NCBI RefSeq assembly: GCF_004803475.1
Contig: NZ_SRKY01000001.1
Span: 1,116,001-1,180,000 of the forward strand
DNA: 64,000 nt
DNA from: Aliishimia ponticola
GTDB lineage: Bacteria; Pseudomonadota; Alphaproteobacteria; Rhodobacterales; Rhodobacteraceae
Direction: 5' to 3'
This document shows positions 40,611 to 50,130 of this stretch, in pieces. The translations under genes and the position numbers were made by a program. Every line of letters starts with the position of its first letter. Positions within the stretch are counted from its first letter, which is position 1. The notes beneath the pieces were generated by a model that ran no database searches, was not told where the DNA came from, and was given only the letters and a program-made list of their open reading frames with translations.

Positions 40611-41826
40611 TGATCGCAGTCAACATGCCCTTGGAAAGCCCCGTGGCGTCCTGCAATGGATACATCAGGTAGGACGCCAACGAGACCGCGTAATAGCTGA
40701 TCGCCACGACCGACAGCCCCTCTACCGTCCGTTGCAGACGCAGTTGCAGGTCAGAGCGTTTGTCCATGCTTTCCAGCAACGCCTGATTTTGCGCGCTACG
40801 GTCCACATCCACGCGGGTGCGCAGCAGATTGCCCGCGCGGATCGACCGATCCGCCATCGCCTCAAGCCGCCGTTCCGATGATTTGACCGTCCGCATCGCA
40901 GGCTCGTAGCGGCGCATCATGAACTCCGCAAAGGTCTGCCGCCCCTCATAGCGCGTCTCGCGCAGCGCGGTGATCCGCTGCGCGACAATCGCCTCATAGG
41001 CCCCGGTCGCGCCGAAGCGAAAGGCACACTGGGCCGAGAGTTTCTCCAACTCGCCCGAGATCGACAACAGCTTGTGCAGCGTCTCCTCCGCAGGCTCGTC
41101 CGCATGCATCATCTGCCCCATCAGCGCGGTCAGGCGGGCATCCAGATCGTTCAGCTGGCCGGAGATCGACCGCACCCGCGAAAAGCCAAGCATCGACATG
41201 CTTTTATAGGTCTCGATTTCGCACAGCCGCTGCACGATACGTCCAATGCGCCGCGCCCCGGTGGGCGGGTCCACAAAGACGGCAAAGCGCATGTTGCCAG
41301 AGCTATCGACGCGGAAATCCCCCGCCACGATGGCCGCATCATCCAGCACCCGCGCCACGGCGAGGCTTTCGGGAACGAACCAGTCGCGCAGGCTGTCGCG
41401 GATGCGGTCCGCTGTCGGCATCGGCTCTACCCGCACCAGTACGGACGTCACCCGCTGGCCCGGCATCTCCGCCAGCCAGTCGGCCGGAAAAACGTCAAAT
41501 TCACTGCCATCGAACACCCGGTCGGGCAGTCCTTCGGTAAAGGCCGTATAGGTCACGAATTCCGTATGCTGTTCCCATTTCAGCCAGTGCTTGCCCAGCT
41601 TGCCGTAGTAATGCGTTGCACCGGGCGGCGGATGTGGCAGGCCGAAGCGGTCCAGCAGTTTGACCAGATGCGCCAGATCGACGGCGCGGTCCCGTTCTGC
41701 CGCCTCGCCCGGGTTCTTGATCGCCAGATAGGCCGCCACATGCGGGGCTTCCATCGCCGGGAAAGGCCGCGCATGAAGTTCATTGGCAAGCGTATAGCGT
41801 AGCGGGTGATCGTCGATGGGCGGCAT
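40546..41826 (-). CDS. DUF3422 membrane protein
   Basis: 426 aa from ATG 41826 (MPPIDDHPLRYTLANELHAR), the usual start of DUF3422; the longer frame to 41910 is not conserved-looking. A large soluble N-terminal part contains ANELHARPFPAMEAP and SRVRSISGQLNDLDARLTAL, then a coiled-coil helix, ending with two membrane helices (LSVVAISYYAVSLASYLMYP, GMLTAIITLPVVGVVWLMIR), a layout like CorA-type proteins. Function unknown. Its 3' end overlaps the YeeE gene tail to tail by 65 bp. Confidence 0.88.
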   Translation of the reverse strand: MPPIDDHPLRYTLANELHARPFPAMEAPHVAAYLAIKNPGEAAERDRAVDLAHLVKLLDRFGLPHPPPGATHYYGKLGKHWLKWEQHTEFVTYTAFTEGLPDRVFDGSEFDVFPADWLAEMPGQRVTSVLVRVEPMPTADRIRDSLRDWFVPESLAVARVLDDAAIVAGDFRVDSSGNMRFAVFVDPPTGARRIGRIVQRLCEIETYKSMSMLGFSRVRSISGQLNDLDARLTALMGQMMHADEPAEETLHKLLSISGELEKLSAQCAFRFGATGAYEAIVAQRITALRETRYEGRQTFAEFMMRRYEPAMRTVKSSERRLEAMADRSIRAGNLLRTRVDVDRSAQNQALLESMDKRSDLQLRLQRTVEGLSVVAISYYAVSLASYLMYPLQDATGLSKGMLTAIITLPVVGVVWLMIRRLTRKLH

Positions 41827-42017
41827 TGCGGGGCGTGCTCCACGCTGGTTCGGTCTGGTCGGGGCGATTTCAGCACAGCTTGCGCGAAATGTCGCTAACA
41901 AATCATCCACTTAAGGGAATGCAACGGCATACCGTAAGGCCGGGCGCGGGTCAGCCCGGCAAGGCGGGCACGGCAAATGTCAGGAGATGAAGATCATCGC
42001 GGCCCCAAGGCGCACCC

Positions 42018-42929
42018 TCACTCCGCCGCCCAGCGGGTCACGATCCGGCGGTTTTCGATGGCCCGGTTAAAGCGTGGGAATTGCCAATCGGGATGGGAAA
42101 CCGCCAACTGCGCCAGTGCCTGTTCGGCAAGCTGGTCATGGCCCCGTTCCAGCGCTTCCAGCAGGATGTGACGGGCCAGGGATTGCCCCTGTGCCCGGCC
42201 CGCCCGGCGCAGCGCGGTGAACCGCGCCTGTGTCAGGGTTCCGTCCCAGCCGGCGCGGCAAACCTGCCCCAGAATCCCCATATGTTTTAGAAGTCGCGCC
42301 GGGTTGTGACCGAAATTGCGGGCGCGCAGCCAAATCAGCCGGTCCGCCGGCAACCGCCCCACATGAGCCGCATCCACCGCAAGCTGCGGGTCCGCGATCA
42401 CCGTGACACGCCCGGCATCCTTGGCTGACACCGCGCCATCGGTATAGCTGCCCCCCTGCCAATCGCCGCGCGCATATCCCTTGCGATAGCGTGTTTCAAA
42501 GGGGACTCGGCCGGGATCAAGGCTGGTCTGCGGGGCGAAGACAAAGACATCCGCGCCCGGACAGGCCGCACTAAAGGAGAGCGCGCCAAAGCCGCCCATC
42601 GACGCGCCGTAGAACACCACGCGGTCAAACCCGGCGAAAAACCCACGCGCGGACAGATCATCGAAAAACAGCGCCAGATCGCGATGACGGAACCAGTCAT
42701 TCCGGCGGGCCATCATCACGCCCAGATGGGAATGGCCCGCGGCCCGGATCGCGTCATAGCCCCAGGGAAAGGCGGGACCGGGCATCGTGCGGCTTTTCAT
42801 ATTGTCGAACCCCACGACCAGCGTGCCGCCACGCGGATAGAACATCGCCACATGCCGGGCCATGATCCGGACAAATCCGCCCGCCCCGACGGCGCGCGCC
42901 GCCTGCTTGTGTCTGTGCCGCAATGCCAT
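42018..42929 (-). CDS. Alpha/beta-hydrolase-like protein
   Basis: 303 aa from ATG 42929. A nucleophile-elbow-like VVFYGASMGGFGALSFSAAC (G-x-S-x-G) is preceded by YPRGGTLVVGFDNMKS and followed by VFAPQTSLDPGRVPF, as in alpha/beta hydrolases. The C-terminal ~80 residues are helical with a TPR-like feel. Similar Rhodobacterales proteins are sometimes mislabelled phosphoadenosine phosphosulfate reductase. Substrate unknown. Confidence 0.6.
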   Translation of the reverse strand: MALRHRHKQAARAVGAGGFVRIMARHVAMFYPRGGTLVVGFDNMKSRTMPGPAFPWGYDAIRAAGHSHLGVMMARRNDWFRHRDLALFFDDLSARGFFAGFDRVVFYGASMGGFGALSFSAACPGADVFVFAPQTSLDPGRVPFETRYRKGYARGDWQGGSYTDGAVSAKDAGRVTVIADPQLAVDAAHVGRLPADRLIWLRARNFGHNPARLLKHMGILGQVCRAGWDGTLTQARFTALRRAGRAQGQSLARHILLEALERGHDQLAEQALAQLAVSHPDWQFPRFNRAIENRRIVTRWAAE

Positions 42930-42983
42930 GCACGCGCTTTTATTCGGTGAAGGTAAAGACGCCCTTTCCCTGCGCGCAAAGAA

Positions 42984-43009
42984 AAAGCCCCGCGCGGTGG
43001 CGGGGCTTT
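42984..43009 (-). terminator. Intrinsic terminator of pntAB
   Basis: AAAGCCCCGC and GCGGGGCTTT form a perfect 10-bp stem with a 6-nt loop, 31 bp downstream of the pntB stop. On the minus strand it is followed by TTTCTTT, a good U-tract. Confidence 0.9.
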
Positions 43010-43039
43010 GAGGTGTTTGAGATCGGCACCAAAGGCGCG

Positions 43040-44473
43040 TTAGTCGATCATCGGCAGGAGCTTGTCCAGGGACTGCTTCGCATCGCCGTAGAACATGCGC
43101 GTGTTCTCTTTGTAGAACAGCGGGTTCTCGATCCCGGAATAGCCCGTCCCCTGCCCGCGCTTGGACACGAAGACCTGCTTGGCTTTCCAGCATTCCAGAA
43201 CCGGCATCCCAGCGATGGGCGAATTGGGATCGTCCTGCGCCGCCGGGTTCACGATGTCGTTGGAGCCGATCACGATGACAACGTCCGTATCCGGGAAGTC
43301 GTCATTGATCTCGTCCATCTCCAGCACGATGTCATAAGGCACCTTGGCTTCGGCCAGCAGCACGTTCATGTGCCCCGGCAGACGGCCCGCAACCGGGTGG
43401 ATCGCGAAGCGCACGTTCTTGCCTTTGGCCCGCAGCTTCTTGACCAGGTCAGAAACCGCGCCCTGCGCCTGTGCCACGGCCATGCCATAGCCCGGAATGA
43501 TGATGACGCTGTCCGCTTCATTCAGCGCGGCTGCAACGCCTTCCGCTTCGATTGCGATCTGCTCACCCTCGACCGCCATCTGTTCACCCGCCGGGCCACC
43601 AAAGCCGCCCAGAATGACCGAGACAAAGGACCGGTTCATCGCCTTACACATGATGTAGGACAGGATCGCACCGGAGGAGCCGACCAAAGCACCGACCACG
43701 ATCAGCAGATCGTTGCCAAGGCTGAAGCCAATCGCCGCCGCCGCCCAGCCCGAATAGCTGTTCAGCATGGACACAACCACCGGCATATCCGCGCCGCCAA
43801 TGCCCATGATCAGGTGATACCCGATGAAAAGCGCGCAGAGCGTCAGCAGGAACAGCGCGAAGAAACCACCGCCGTTGAAGTACCAGATCGCAAGGATCAG
43901 CGACAGCGCGCCTGCGGCTGCGTTGAGCGTGTGACCGCCCGCCAGTTTCTTGGCCGCGCTGTCCACCTTGCCCGCCAGTTTGCCATAGGCGATGACCGAC
44001 CCGGTAAAGGTCACGGCACCGATCCAGACGCCCAGCACCAGTTCGATTTGCAAAATGGTGATCTCGATCGAGGTTTTCTTGGCGACCAGCGTGGCAAATG
44101 TGCCCTCGACCGCCTCGCCCGCCGCCTTGGCGGCGTCGACCATGCTGATGGTGAAATCGGCATTGAAGCCGACGAACACCGCCGCCAGCCCCACGAGGCT
44201 GTGCATGATGGCCACCAGTTCCGGCATTTGGGTCATTTCGACTTTGGTCGCCAGTTGATAGCCAACCGCCGCACCGCCCGCGATCAGCAGCAGCGACAAC
44301 AGCCACATGCCCGATCCCGGCCCGACCAATGTGGCCAGAACGGCAATTGCCATACCGGCAATGCCATACCACACAGCGCGTTTCGCGCTTTCCTGCCCGG
44401 ACAGCCCCCCAAGCGAGAGGATGAAGAGCACAGCCGCGACAACGTAAGCCGCAATAGTGAATGCGTTTTCCAT
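43040..44473 (-). CDS. pntB: NAD(P) transhydrogenase subunit beta
   Basis: 477 aa. N-terminal membrane domain of about nine helices ([40 protein letters not shown]), C-terminal NADP(H)-binding domain dIII ([80 protein letters not shown]). It couples proton flow to NADPH formation from NADH. It follows pntA by 13 bp. Confidence 0.98.
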   Translation of the reverse strand: MENAFTIAAYVVAAVLFILSLGGLSGQESAKRAVWYGIAGMAIAVLATLVGPGSGMWLLSLLLIAGGAAVGYQLATKVEMTQMPELVAIMHSLVGLAAVFVGFNADFTISMVDAAKAAGEAVEGTFATLVAKKTSIEITILQIELVLGVWIGAVTFTGSVIAYGKLAGKVDSAAKKLAGGHTLNAAAGALSLILAIWYFNGGGFFALFLLTLCALFIGYHLIMGIGGADMPVVVSMLNSYSGWAAAAIGFSLGNDLLIVVGALVGSSGAILSYIMCKAMNRSFVSVILGGFGGPAGEQMAVEGEQIAIEAEGVAAALNEADSVIIIPGYGMAVAQAQGAVSDLVKKLRAKGKNVRFAIHPVAGRLPGHMNVLLAEAKVPYDIVLEMDEINDDFPDTDVVIVIGSNDIVNPAAQDDPNSPIAGMPVLECWKAKQVFVSKRGQGTGYSGIENPLFYKENTRMFYGDAKQSLDKLLPMID

Positions 44474-44486
44474 ATCCTCTAACCCC

Positions 44487-46067
44487 TTACGATTTCTGGA
44501 ACATGGCGAGCATGCGCCGTGTTACGAGGAAGCCACCGAAAATGTTGACCGAAGCCATGAACACCGCCAACGCGGCCAGTAGCGTGATGAGGAACCCGCT
44601 GGATCCGATCTGGATCAGCGCGCCGAGGATGATGATCGAGGAAATCGCGTTCGTGACAGCCATCAGCGGCGTGTGCAGCGAATGCGCGACATTCCAGATC
44701 ACCTGGAAGCCGATGAACACGGCAAGCACGAAAACGATGAAGTGCTGCATGAAGCTGGGCGGCATCCCGGGGATCAGGCCAATGCCCAAAACCAGCGCGC
44801 CGCCGATTGCCAGCATACCGACCTGACTGCGGGTCTGTTGCTTGAATTCTGCCACTTCCTTCGCGCGCTTTTCTTCCGCCGTCAGCTCTTTGGGCGCTTC
44901 CTTCTTGGGCGCGGCTGCGATGGCGGCAACTTTTGGCGGCGGCGGCGGGAAGGTGACTTCCTTACCGTGGGCGATGGTCGCGCCACGGATCACGTCGTCT
45001 TCCATGTTGTGATGCACAACGCCGTCTTTCTCGGGTGTGAGATCGGTCATGAGGTGACGGATGTTGGTCGCGTAAAGCGAAGACGCCTGCGTGGCCATGC
45101 GCGACGGGAAGTCGGTATAGCCGATGATCGTCACGCCATTATCGGTGACGATCTTCTCGTCCATGACGGTCAGCTTGCAGTTGCCGCCCTTCTCTGCCGC
45201 GAGGTCCACAATCACCGATCCGGGTTTCATCGAGGCGACCATGTCCTCGGTCCAAAGCTCTGGCGCTTCGCGGTTCGGGATCAGCGCGGTGGTGATCACG
45301 ATATCCATATCGGGCGCCAATTCGCGGAACTTGGCAAGCTGCGCCTCGCGGAATTCCGGCGAGGAAACAGAGGCATAGCCGCCCGTGCTCGCCCCGTCCT
45401 GCTGTTCTTCCTCGAAATCGAGATACACGAACTCAGCGCCCATCGATTCGACCTGCTCGGCCACTTCGGGGCGCACATCGAAGGCGTAGGTCACCGCGCC
45501 AAGGCTGGTCGAGGTGCCAATCGCCGCCAGGCCGGCAACGCCTGCGCCAACAACCAGAACCTTCGCCGGGGGCACCTTGCCCGCCGCCGTGATCTGACCG
45601 GTGAAGAACCGGCCGAAATTGTTGCCCGCTTCGATCACCGCACGATAACCGGCAATATTCGCCATCGAAGACAGCGCGTCCATTTTCTGAGCGCGGGAAA
45701 TCCGGGGGATCATCTCCATCGCAACAACGGTCGCGCCCTTCTTGGCCGCCGACTTCATCTTGGCTTCATCCGCAACCGGGCTGAAGAAGGAAATCAACGT
45801 CTGATCGGCACGCAGGCGCTTCATCTCGCTGTCGTCCGGAACACGGACCTTGGCAACGATATCCGCAGCCTTCCAAAGCGCCGCCGCCGTCTTGACGACT
45901 TCGACACCAGCCGCGGTATAATCGGCATCGGCAAACCCGGCCTGCGCCCCTGCCCCTGTCTCGATCAGGCATTCATAGCCCAGTTTCTGCAGTTGCAGCG
46001 CACTGTCGGGCGTCATGGCGACCCGGGCCTCTCCTGCAAATGTCTCCTTTGGCGTACCGATCTTCAC
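44487..46067 (-). CDS. pntA: NAD(P) transhydrogenase subunit alpha, single-chain form
   Basis: 526 aa from GTG 46067 ([20 protein letters not shown]), supported by GGGGGG 8 bp upstream. NAD(H)-binding dI domain ([20 protein letters not shown] with the Rossmann loop, [14 protein letters not shown]), a Lys/Glu-rich linker, then three or four membrane helices (dII). Many alphaproteobacteria split this gene (pntAA/pntAB); here it is one chain, as in E. coli. The upstream gap of 260 bp carries the REP doublet. Confidence 0.96.
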   Translation of the reverse strand: MKIGTPKETFAGEARVAMTPDSALQLQKLGYECLIETGAGAQAGFADADYTAAGVEVVKTAAALWKAADIVAKVRVPDDSEMKRLRADQTLISFFSPVADEAKMKSAAKKGATVVAMEMIPRISRAQKMDALSSMANIAGYRAVIEAGNNFGRFFTGQITAAGKVPPAKVLVVGAGVAGLAAIGTSTSLGAVTYAFDVRPEVAEQVESMGAEFVYLDFEEEQQDGASTGGYASVSSPEFREAQLAKFRELAPDMDIVITTALIPNREAPELWTEDMVASMKPGSVIVDLAAEKGGNCKLTVMDEKIVTDNGVTIIGYTDFPSRMATQASSLYATNIRHLMTDLTPEKDGVVHHNMEDDVIRGATIAHGKEVTFPPPPPKVAAIAAAPKKEAPKELTAEEKRAKEVAEFKQQTRSQVGMLAIGGALVLGIGLIPGMPPSFMQHFIVFVLAVFIGFQVIWNVAHSLHTPLMAVTNAISSIIILGALIQIGSSGFLITLLAALAVFMASVNIFGGFLVTRRMLAMFQKS

Positions 46068-46241
46068 CAGCGATCCCCCCAAATGTTATTCCGTTGCAAG
46101 CGCAAAAGCGCCTTTTCCACTAAAACCCACTACGCGCTGAACCGTAATTTAACAAGAGGAAGCCGCGCAGCACTTCGCATACGCGGCGTAACTTTATGTC
46201 GCATGTCAATTAACTGGCGAACGGATCGTGCGTACAGACGC

Positions 46242-46295
46242 GGTATGCTGAAGCATACCCTACACAGCCGCCCGTAGGGTGCGCTTCAGCGCACC
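46242..46295. repeat. REP doublet (REPIN) beside the RAYT gene
   Basis: Two inverted REP units. Left, on the minus strand: GTAG plus GGTATGC-TTCA-GCATACC (plus coordinates 46242-46263). Right, on the plus strand: GTAG at 46274-46277 plus GGTGCGC-TTCA-GCGCACC at 46278-46295. Both have the 5' GTAG tetranucleotide and a perfect 7-bp stem with TTCA loop, the standard layout of REPs cut by RAYT transposases. Spacer is 10 bp; the RAYT start is 47 bp further on. Confidence 0.85.
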
Positions 46296-46342
46296 TGTGC
46301 CGCGTTCACCGGATGATAACCTTGCGCTGCCACCATCGCCAT

Positions 46343-46873
46343 ATGGCGACCTATATTCGAAACCATGTGCCCGGCGGCAGTTACTACCTGCATGTCTGCC
46401 TTCAGGACCGCGACTCGGACCTGTTGATCCGCGAACTTCCCCGTCTGCGCAAAGCCATGCGCTATGTGCTGATGGCCAATCCGATGCGGATCGACGCGAT
46501 CACGGTCCTGCCTGCCGAAATCCACACGATCTGGACCCTGCCCGAGGGCGACAGCGCCTATTCACTGCGCGTGGCACAGTTGAAGGCCACATTCTCGCGC
46601 GATCTACCGGCCGCGCCAACGCGGTCCCCGTCGCAATTGGCGCATCGCCGCAAGGGCATTTGGCAAAAACGTTTCTGGGAACATACGATCCGCTCGTCCG
46701 CCGATTTCCAGACGCATTTGGAACAGGTTTTGCACGCGCCGGTTCAGGCCGGGCTCTGCGCGATGCCCGCCGATTGGGCACATTCGTCGATCCACCGTGA
46801 CCGATGGGCGCAAACACGTCTTGGCATCACCGCCGCGCAGCAGATCCCATCACGGTCTGCGCGGCTCGCGTGA
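46343..46873 (+). CDS. REP-associated tyrosine transposase (RAYT), catalytic residues degenerate
   Basis: 176 aa from ATG 46343. Y1/TnpA-REP family: VPGGSYYLHVCLQDRDSDLL, VLPAEIHTIWTLPEGDSAYS, KGIWQKRFWEHTIRSSADF, MPADWAHSSIHR. Active members have an H-U-H pair in P-D-H-L-H; here it reads A58-E59-I60-H61, so the first His is Glu. The usual Tyr-rich Y-I-H-Y-N-P-V is replaced by Q128-V-L-H-A-P-V, with no Tyr. It therefore looks catalytically inactive or altered, though otherwise full length and in frame. The upstream REPIN is its likely substrate. Confidence 0.85.
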   Translation: MATYIRNHVPGGSYYLHVCLQDRDSDLLIRELPRLRKAMRYVLMANPMRIDAITVLPAEIHTIWTLPEGDSAYSLRVAQLKATFSRDLPAAPTRSPSQLAHRRKGIWQKRFWEHTIRSSADFQTHLEQVLHAPVQAGLCAMPADWAHSSIHRDRWAQTRLGITAAQQIPSRSARLA

Positions 46874-46892
46874 CGGCGAATTCAGAAAGCGC

Positions 46893-47669
46893 TCAGGCAG
46901 AGCGGAGAACTTCGGGCCGTTCGCCTGCCGCCCATGCACGGGCCGCGTTGCCCAGCGCCTCGAACAGCGGGCGCGAGACAGGATCGCTGCCCGCTTGCCA
47001 TTCCGGGTGCCACTGCACCGACAGCGTCAGGCCCGGCGCACCGTCCACATAGATCGCTTCGGGCGTACCATCGGGCGCATGACCGTCAATCACCACGCGC
47101 GCACCGGGGTCTTTGATCCCCTGCCCGTGCAGCGTGTTGGTCATCACCTCTTGCGCGCCCATCAGACGGTGGAACGGACCACCTTCGGTGAAGCTGACCA
47201 TGTGGCGCAGCGCGAATTTCTCTTCCAGCGTGCCATCGGGCGGCATCCGGTGGTTCATCCGGCCCGGCAAATCGCGAATCTCGGGGTAAAGCGTGCCGCC
47301 CATGGCGACATTCACCTCCTGGAAGCCACGGCAAATGCCGATAAAGGGCTGCCCCCGGTCCACCAGCGCCCGGATCAGCGGCAAGGCCACCGCGTCGCGC
47401 GCCCGGTCGAAGGCGCCATGCGCCTCGGTCTCTTCCTCGCCATACTCTTCGGGATGCACATTGGGCCGCCCGCCGGTGAAGAGAAACCCATCACAGGCCT
47501 CAAGTAGTTCCTCGACACTGACAAAACGCGGGTCCGTCGGGATCAGCAAGGGCATCGCGCCGCTGACCTGCGCAATCGCCTCGGAGTTCATCTCGCCCCC
47601 GGCATGAACGGGATAGCTGTCGTTCATCAGGTATGAATTGCAGATAATACCGATTTTGGGGCGCGCCAT
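46893..47669 (-). CDS. Gamma-glutamyl-GABA hydrolase-like class I amidotransferase (C26)
   Basis: 258 aa from ATG 47669 (MARPKIGIICNSYLMNDSYP). Peptidase C26 / PuuD-type fold: DGFLFTGGRPNVHPEEYG, nucleophile Cys in FIGICRGFQEVNVAMGGTLY, MNHRMPPDGTLEEKFALRHM, and the catalytic His-Glu in LTLSVQWHPEW. Family members hydrolyse gamma-glutamyl amides such as gamma-Glu-GABA from putrescine breakdown. No other puu gene is nearby, so the substrate is unassigned. Confidence 0.88.
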   Translation of the reverse strand: MARPKIGIICNSYLMNDSYPVHAGGEMNSEAIAQVSGAMPLLIPTDPRFVSVEELLEACDGFLFTGGRPNVHPEEYGEEETEAHGAFDRARDAVALPLIRALVDRGQPFIGICRGFQEVNVAMGGTLYPEIRDLPGRMNHRMPPDGTLEEKFALRHMVSFTEGGPFHRLMGAQEVMTNTLHGQGIKDPGARVVIDGHAPDGTPEAIYVDGAPGLTLSVQWHPEWQAGSDPVSRPLFEALGNAARAWAAGERPEVLRSA

Positions 47670-47810
47670 CCGGATCCTCGTCTCAATTGGTTGAGCCTGT
47701 ATACCGTTTACCATGCACAGAGTTAAGGCCGCGGAAACGAGACCGGAACCTGCACCAATGCACAGGTCCCGACTTGCCCGGAAATCAGGCAGATTTCGTC
47801 TGCCCCCCGG

Positions 47811-49949
47811 TCAGCCGCGCTGCGCTTTGAGTTCCAGCCGCCGTTCATGCAGCACCGGTTCGGTATAGCCAGACGGTTGCACCCGCCCCTTGAACACCAG
47901 ATCGCACGCCGCCTTGAAGGCAATTCCGTCAAAGCCCGGCGCCATCGCCCGGTACAGCGGATCGCCCGCGTTCTGCCCATCGACAACCGCCGCCATCTTC
48001 TTCATTGCCGCCATCGCGTCCGCTTCCGACACGATGCCATGATGCAGCCAGTTCGCGATATGCTGGGCCGAGATACGGCAGGTCGCGCGGTCCTCCATCA
48101 AGGCGACATCATTGATGTCCGGCACCTTGGAGCAGCCAATCCCCTGATCGATCCAGCGCACGACATAGCCCAGAATACCCTGGGCGTTGTTTTCGACCTC
48201 GCGGTTGATCTGTTCGGTGGTCCATTTGCGGTAGCTGGCAATCGGAATGTCCAGAAGCATGTCCAGATGCGCGCGCCGTCCGCCCCCGGCCAGCTTGTCC
48301 TGCACCGCGTGGACATCGACCCGGTGGTAATGCAGCGCATGCAGCGTGGCCGCCGTCGGCGACGGCACCCATGCACAGCTTGCACCGGCCTTTGGATGTT
48401 CGATTTTCTGCTCCAGCATGGCTGCCATCGCATCGGGCGCAGCCCACATGCCCTTGCCGATCTGCGCGCGGCCCTTCAGCCCGCATTCCAGACCGATATC
48501 GACATTGAGGTTCTCATAGGCCTGAATCCACGTCTTGCGCTTGATGAAATCCTTGCGGCTGAACGGCCCTGCCTCCATCGAGGTATGAATTTCGTCGCCG
48601 GTCCGGTCCAGAAACCCGGTATTGATGAAGGCCACCCGGTTCTTCGCGGCGCGTATACATTCCTTGAGGTTGACCGACGTGCGGCGCTCCTCATCCATGA
48701 TACCGATCTTGACGGTGTATTGCGGCAGGCCAAGGATCGTTTCGACCTGCGTGAAGATGTCGTTCGTAAAGGCGACCTCATCGGGGCCGTGCATCTTCGG
48801 CTTGACCACATAGACGGACCCGCGCACGGAATTACCGCCCTCGCGCTTGAGGTCATGCATCGCGATCAGAACGGTGATGAGCGCATCAAGCAGCCCCTCG
48901 AACACCTCTTCGTCCTCGCTATCGCGCACCGCCGGGTTGGTCATCAGATGGCCGACATTGCGCACCAGCAACAGCGCCCGCCCTTTCAGCGTCAGCGCCT
49001 CGCCCCCCGGCGCGGTAAAGCTGCGATCATCTGCCAGACGCCGGGTCATCTGCGCCCCGTCCTTTGAGAACGTCGCGCTCAGATCGCCCTTCATCAGGCC
49101 CAGCCAGTTGCGATAGGCCACGACCTTGTCTTCCGCATCGACGCAGGCCACGGAATCCTCAAGGTCCATGATGGCGGACACCGCTGCCTCCATCCGTACA
49201 TCCGCCAGACCGGCCTGATCGCGCGCGCCGATGGGGTGGGTCCGGTCAAAGACCAGCTCCACATGCAGCCCGTTATTGCGCAGCAGCACCGACTCCGGCG
49301 CTTTGGGGTGGCCGATATAGCCGACGAATTTGGACGGCTGCGCCAGCGGCATGTCATCCACCAACAACGCGCCGTCACGTATATGATACCGCCGGGCATC
49401 CGCATGACTGCCGCCAGAGATCGGGAACGCCTCGTCCAGAAACAATCGTGACCGCGCCACGACGCGCGCACCATGGCCGCGATCATAGCCGCCCGGCGGC
49501 GGCAGCGTGCCCATCGCATCTGTACCATAGAACGCATCGTAAAGGCTGCCCCAACGCGCATTCGCCGCGTTCAGCGCAAAACGGGAATTGGTGATCGGCA
49601 CCACCAACTGCGGGCCGGCGATCTCGGCGATTTCCGGATCGACCCCGGCGGTCTCAGCCTGGAAATCAGGGCCTTCGGGCACGATGTAACCGATCTCTTC
49701 CAGAAAGGCGCGATAGGCTTCAGGATCGCGCGGCTTGTCCCGGTTTTCGACATGATAGGCATCGATCTGCGCCTGCAACAGGTCGCGGCGTGCCAGCAAT
49801 TGACGGTTGCGGACCGTGGAAGAGGACACGAGTTCGGACAGCCCCGTCCAAACGGTTTGCGGTGACATATCCAGATCGGGAAGCACTTCCTTCTCGATGA
49901 AATCCACCAGCAATTGGTCGACCTTCAGGCCCTGCTTTTCGGTATACAT
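47811..49949 (-). CDS. glcB: Malate synthase G
   Basis: 712 aa from ATG 49949 ([20 protein letters not shown]), near the usual ~720 aa. It condenses glyoxylate and acetyl-CoA to malate. Conserved: [115 protein letters not shown]. No isocitrate lyase in view, so it may serve glycolate/glyoxylate use. The leader carries an unusual hairpin over the ribosome-binding site. Confidence 0.97.
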   Translation of the reverse strand: MYTEKQGLKVDQLLVDFIEKEVLPDLDMSPQTVWTGLSELVSSSTVRNRQLLARRDLLQAQIDAYHVENRDKPRDPEAYRAFLEEIGYIVPEGPDFQAETAGVDPEIAEIAGPQLVVPITNSRFALNAANARWGSLYDAFYGTDAMGTLPPPGGYDRGHGARVVARSRLFLDEAFPISGGSHADARRYHIRDGALLVDDMPLAQPSKFVGYIGHPKAPESVLLRNNGLHVELVFDRTHPIGARDQAGLADVRMEAAVSAIMDLEDSVACVDAEDKVVAYRNWLGLMKGDLSATFSKDGAQMTRRLADDRSFTAPGGEALTLKGRALLLVRNVGHLMTNPAVRDSEDEEVFEGLLDALITVLIAMHDLKREGGNSVRGSVYVVKPKMHGPDEVAFTNDIFTQVETILGLPQYTVKIGIMDEERRTSVNLKECIRAAKNRVAFINTGFLDRTGDEIHTSMEAGPFSRKDFIKRKTWIQAYENLNVDIGLECGLKGRAQIGKGMWAAPDAMAAMLEQKIEHPKAGASCAWVPSPTAATLHALHYHRVDVHAVQDKLAGGGRRAHLDMLLDIPIASYRKWTTEQINREVENNAQGILGYVVRWIDQGIGCSKVPDINDVALMEDRATCRISAQHIANWLHHGIVSEADAMAAMKKMAAVVDGQNAGDPLYRAMAPGFDGIAFKAACDLVFKGRVQPSGYTEPVLHERRLELKAQRG

Positions 49950-49956
49950 GGCGTCC

Positions 49957-49980
49957 CCTCTCCTTTGCGCCTGAGAGAGG
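49957..49980 (-). promoter_or_regulatory. Hairpin covering the glcB ribosome-binding site, glycine-riboswitch-like 3' motif
   Basis: On the minus strand CCTCTC at 49980-49975 pairs with GAGAGG at 49962-49957, which includes the ribosome-binding site AGGAG 10 bp before the ATG. The loop reads TCAGGCGCAAAG, and CTCTCAGGC.AAAGGA closely matches the conserved 3' strand of glycine riboswitch aptamers. The matching 5' GGAGAG strand is not found in the 135-nt leader; instead an ATCGG/CCGAT stem (49998-50035) encloses a GCGCC/GGCGC hairpin. A degenerate or reshaped aptamer is possible; unproven. Confidence 0.4.
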
Positions 49981-50084
49981 TAGCGCGAAAGTTTCGTATC
50001 GGCAACAAGCGCCTTGCATAGGCGCGCAGTCCGATCACGCTTTGGCCTGCTTTGGCCGGTGCCAGCCCCATGCAAGAAACACGA

Positions 50085-50108
50085 CAGGGCGGCCCGAAGA
50101 CCGCCCTG
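50085..50108 (-). terminator. Intrinsic terminator after the first RTX gene
   Basis: CAGGGCGG and CCGCCCTG form a perfect 8-bp stem with an 8-nt loop, 22 bp after the RTX stop; on the minus strand it is followed by TCGTGTTTCTT. Confidence 0.75.
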
Positions 50109-50130
50109 CGTTCAGACATACAAGCCTGAC

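Noticed and set aside
43644-44372. A 242-codon alternative minus frame within pntB
   Set aside because: Same-strand shadow of pntB, no own ribosome-binding site, His/Arg-rich.
46893-47507. Plus-strand open frames after the RAYT gene suggesting a longer transposase or second ORF
   Set aside because: The RAYT domain is complete at 46873 and the minus strand encodes a clear C26 hydrolase.
49950-50084. A complete glycine riboswitch upstream of glcB
   Set aside because: Only the 3' conserved strand is present; the GGAGAG 5' strand and the GCCGAAGG..GCAA core are not found, so it is reported only as a partial resemblance.
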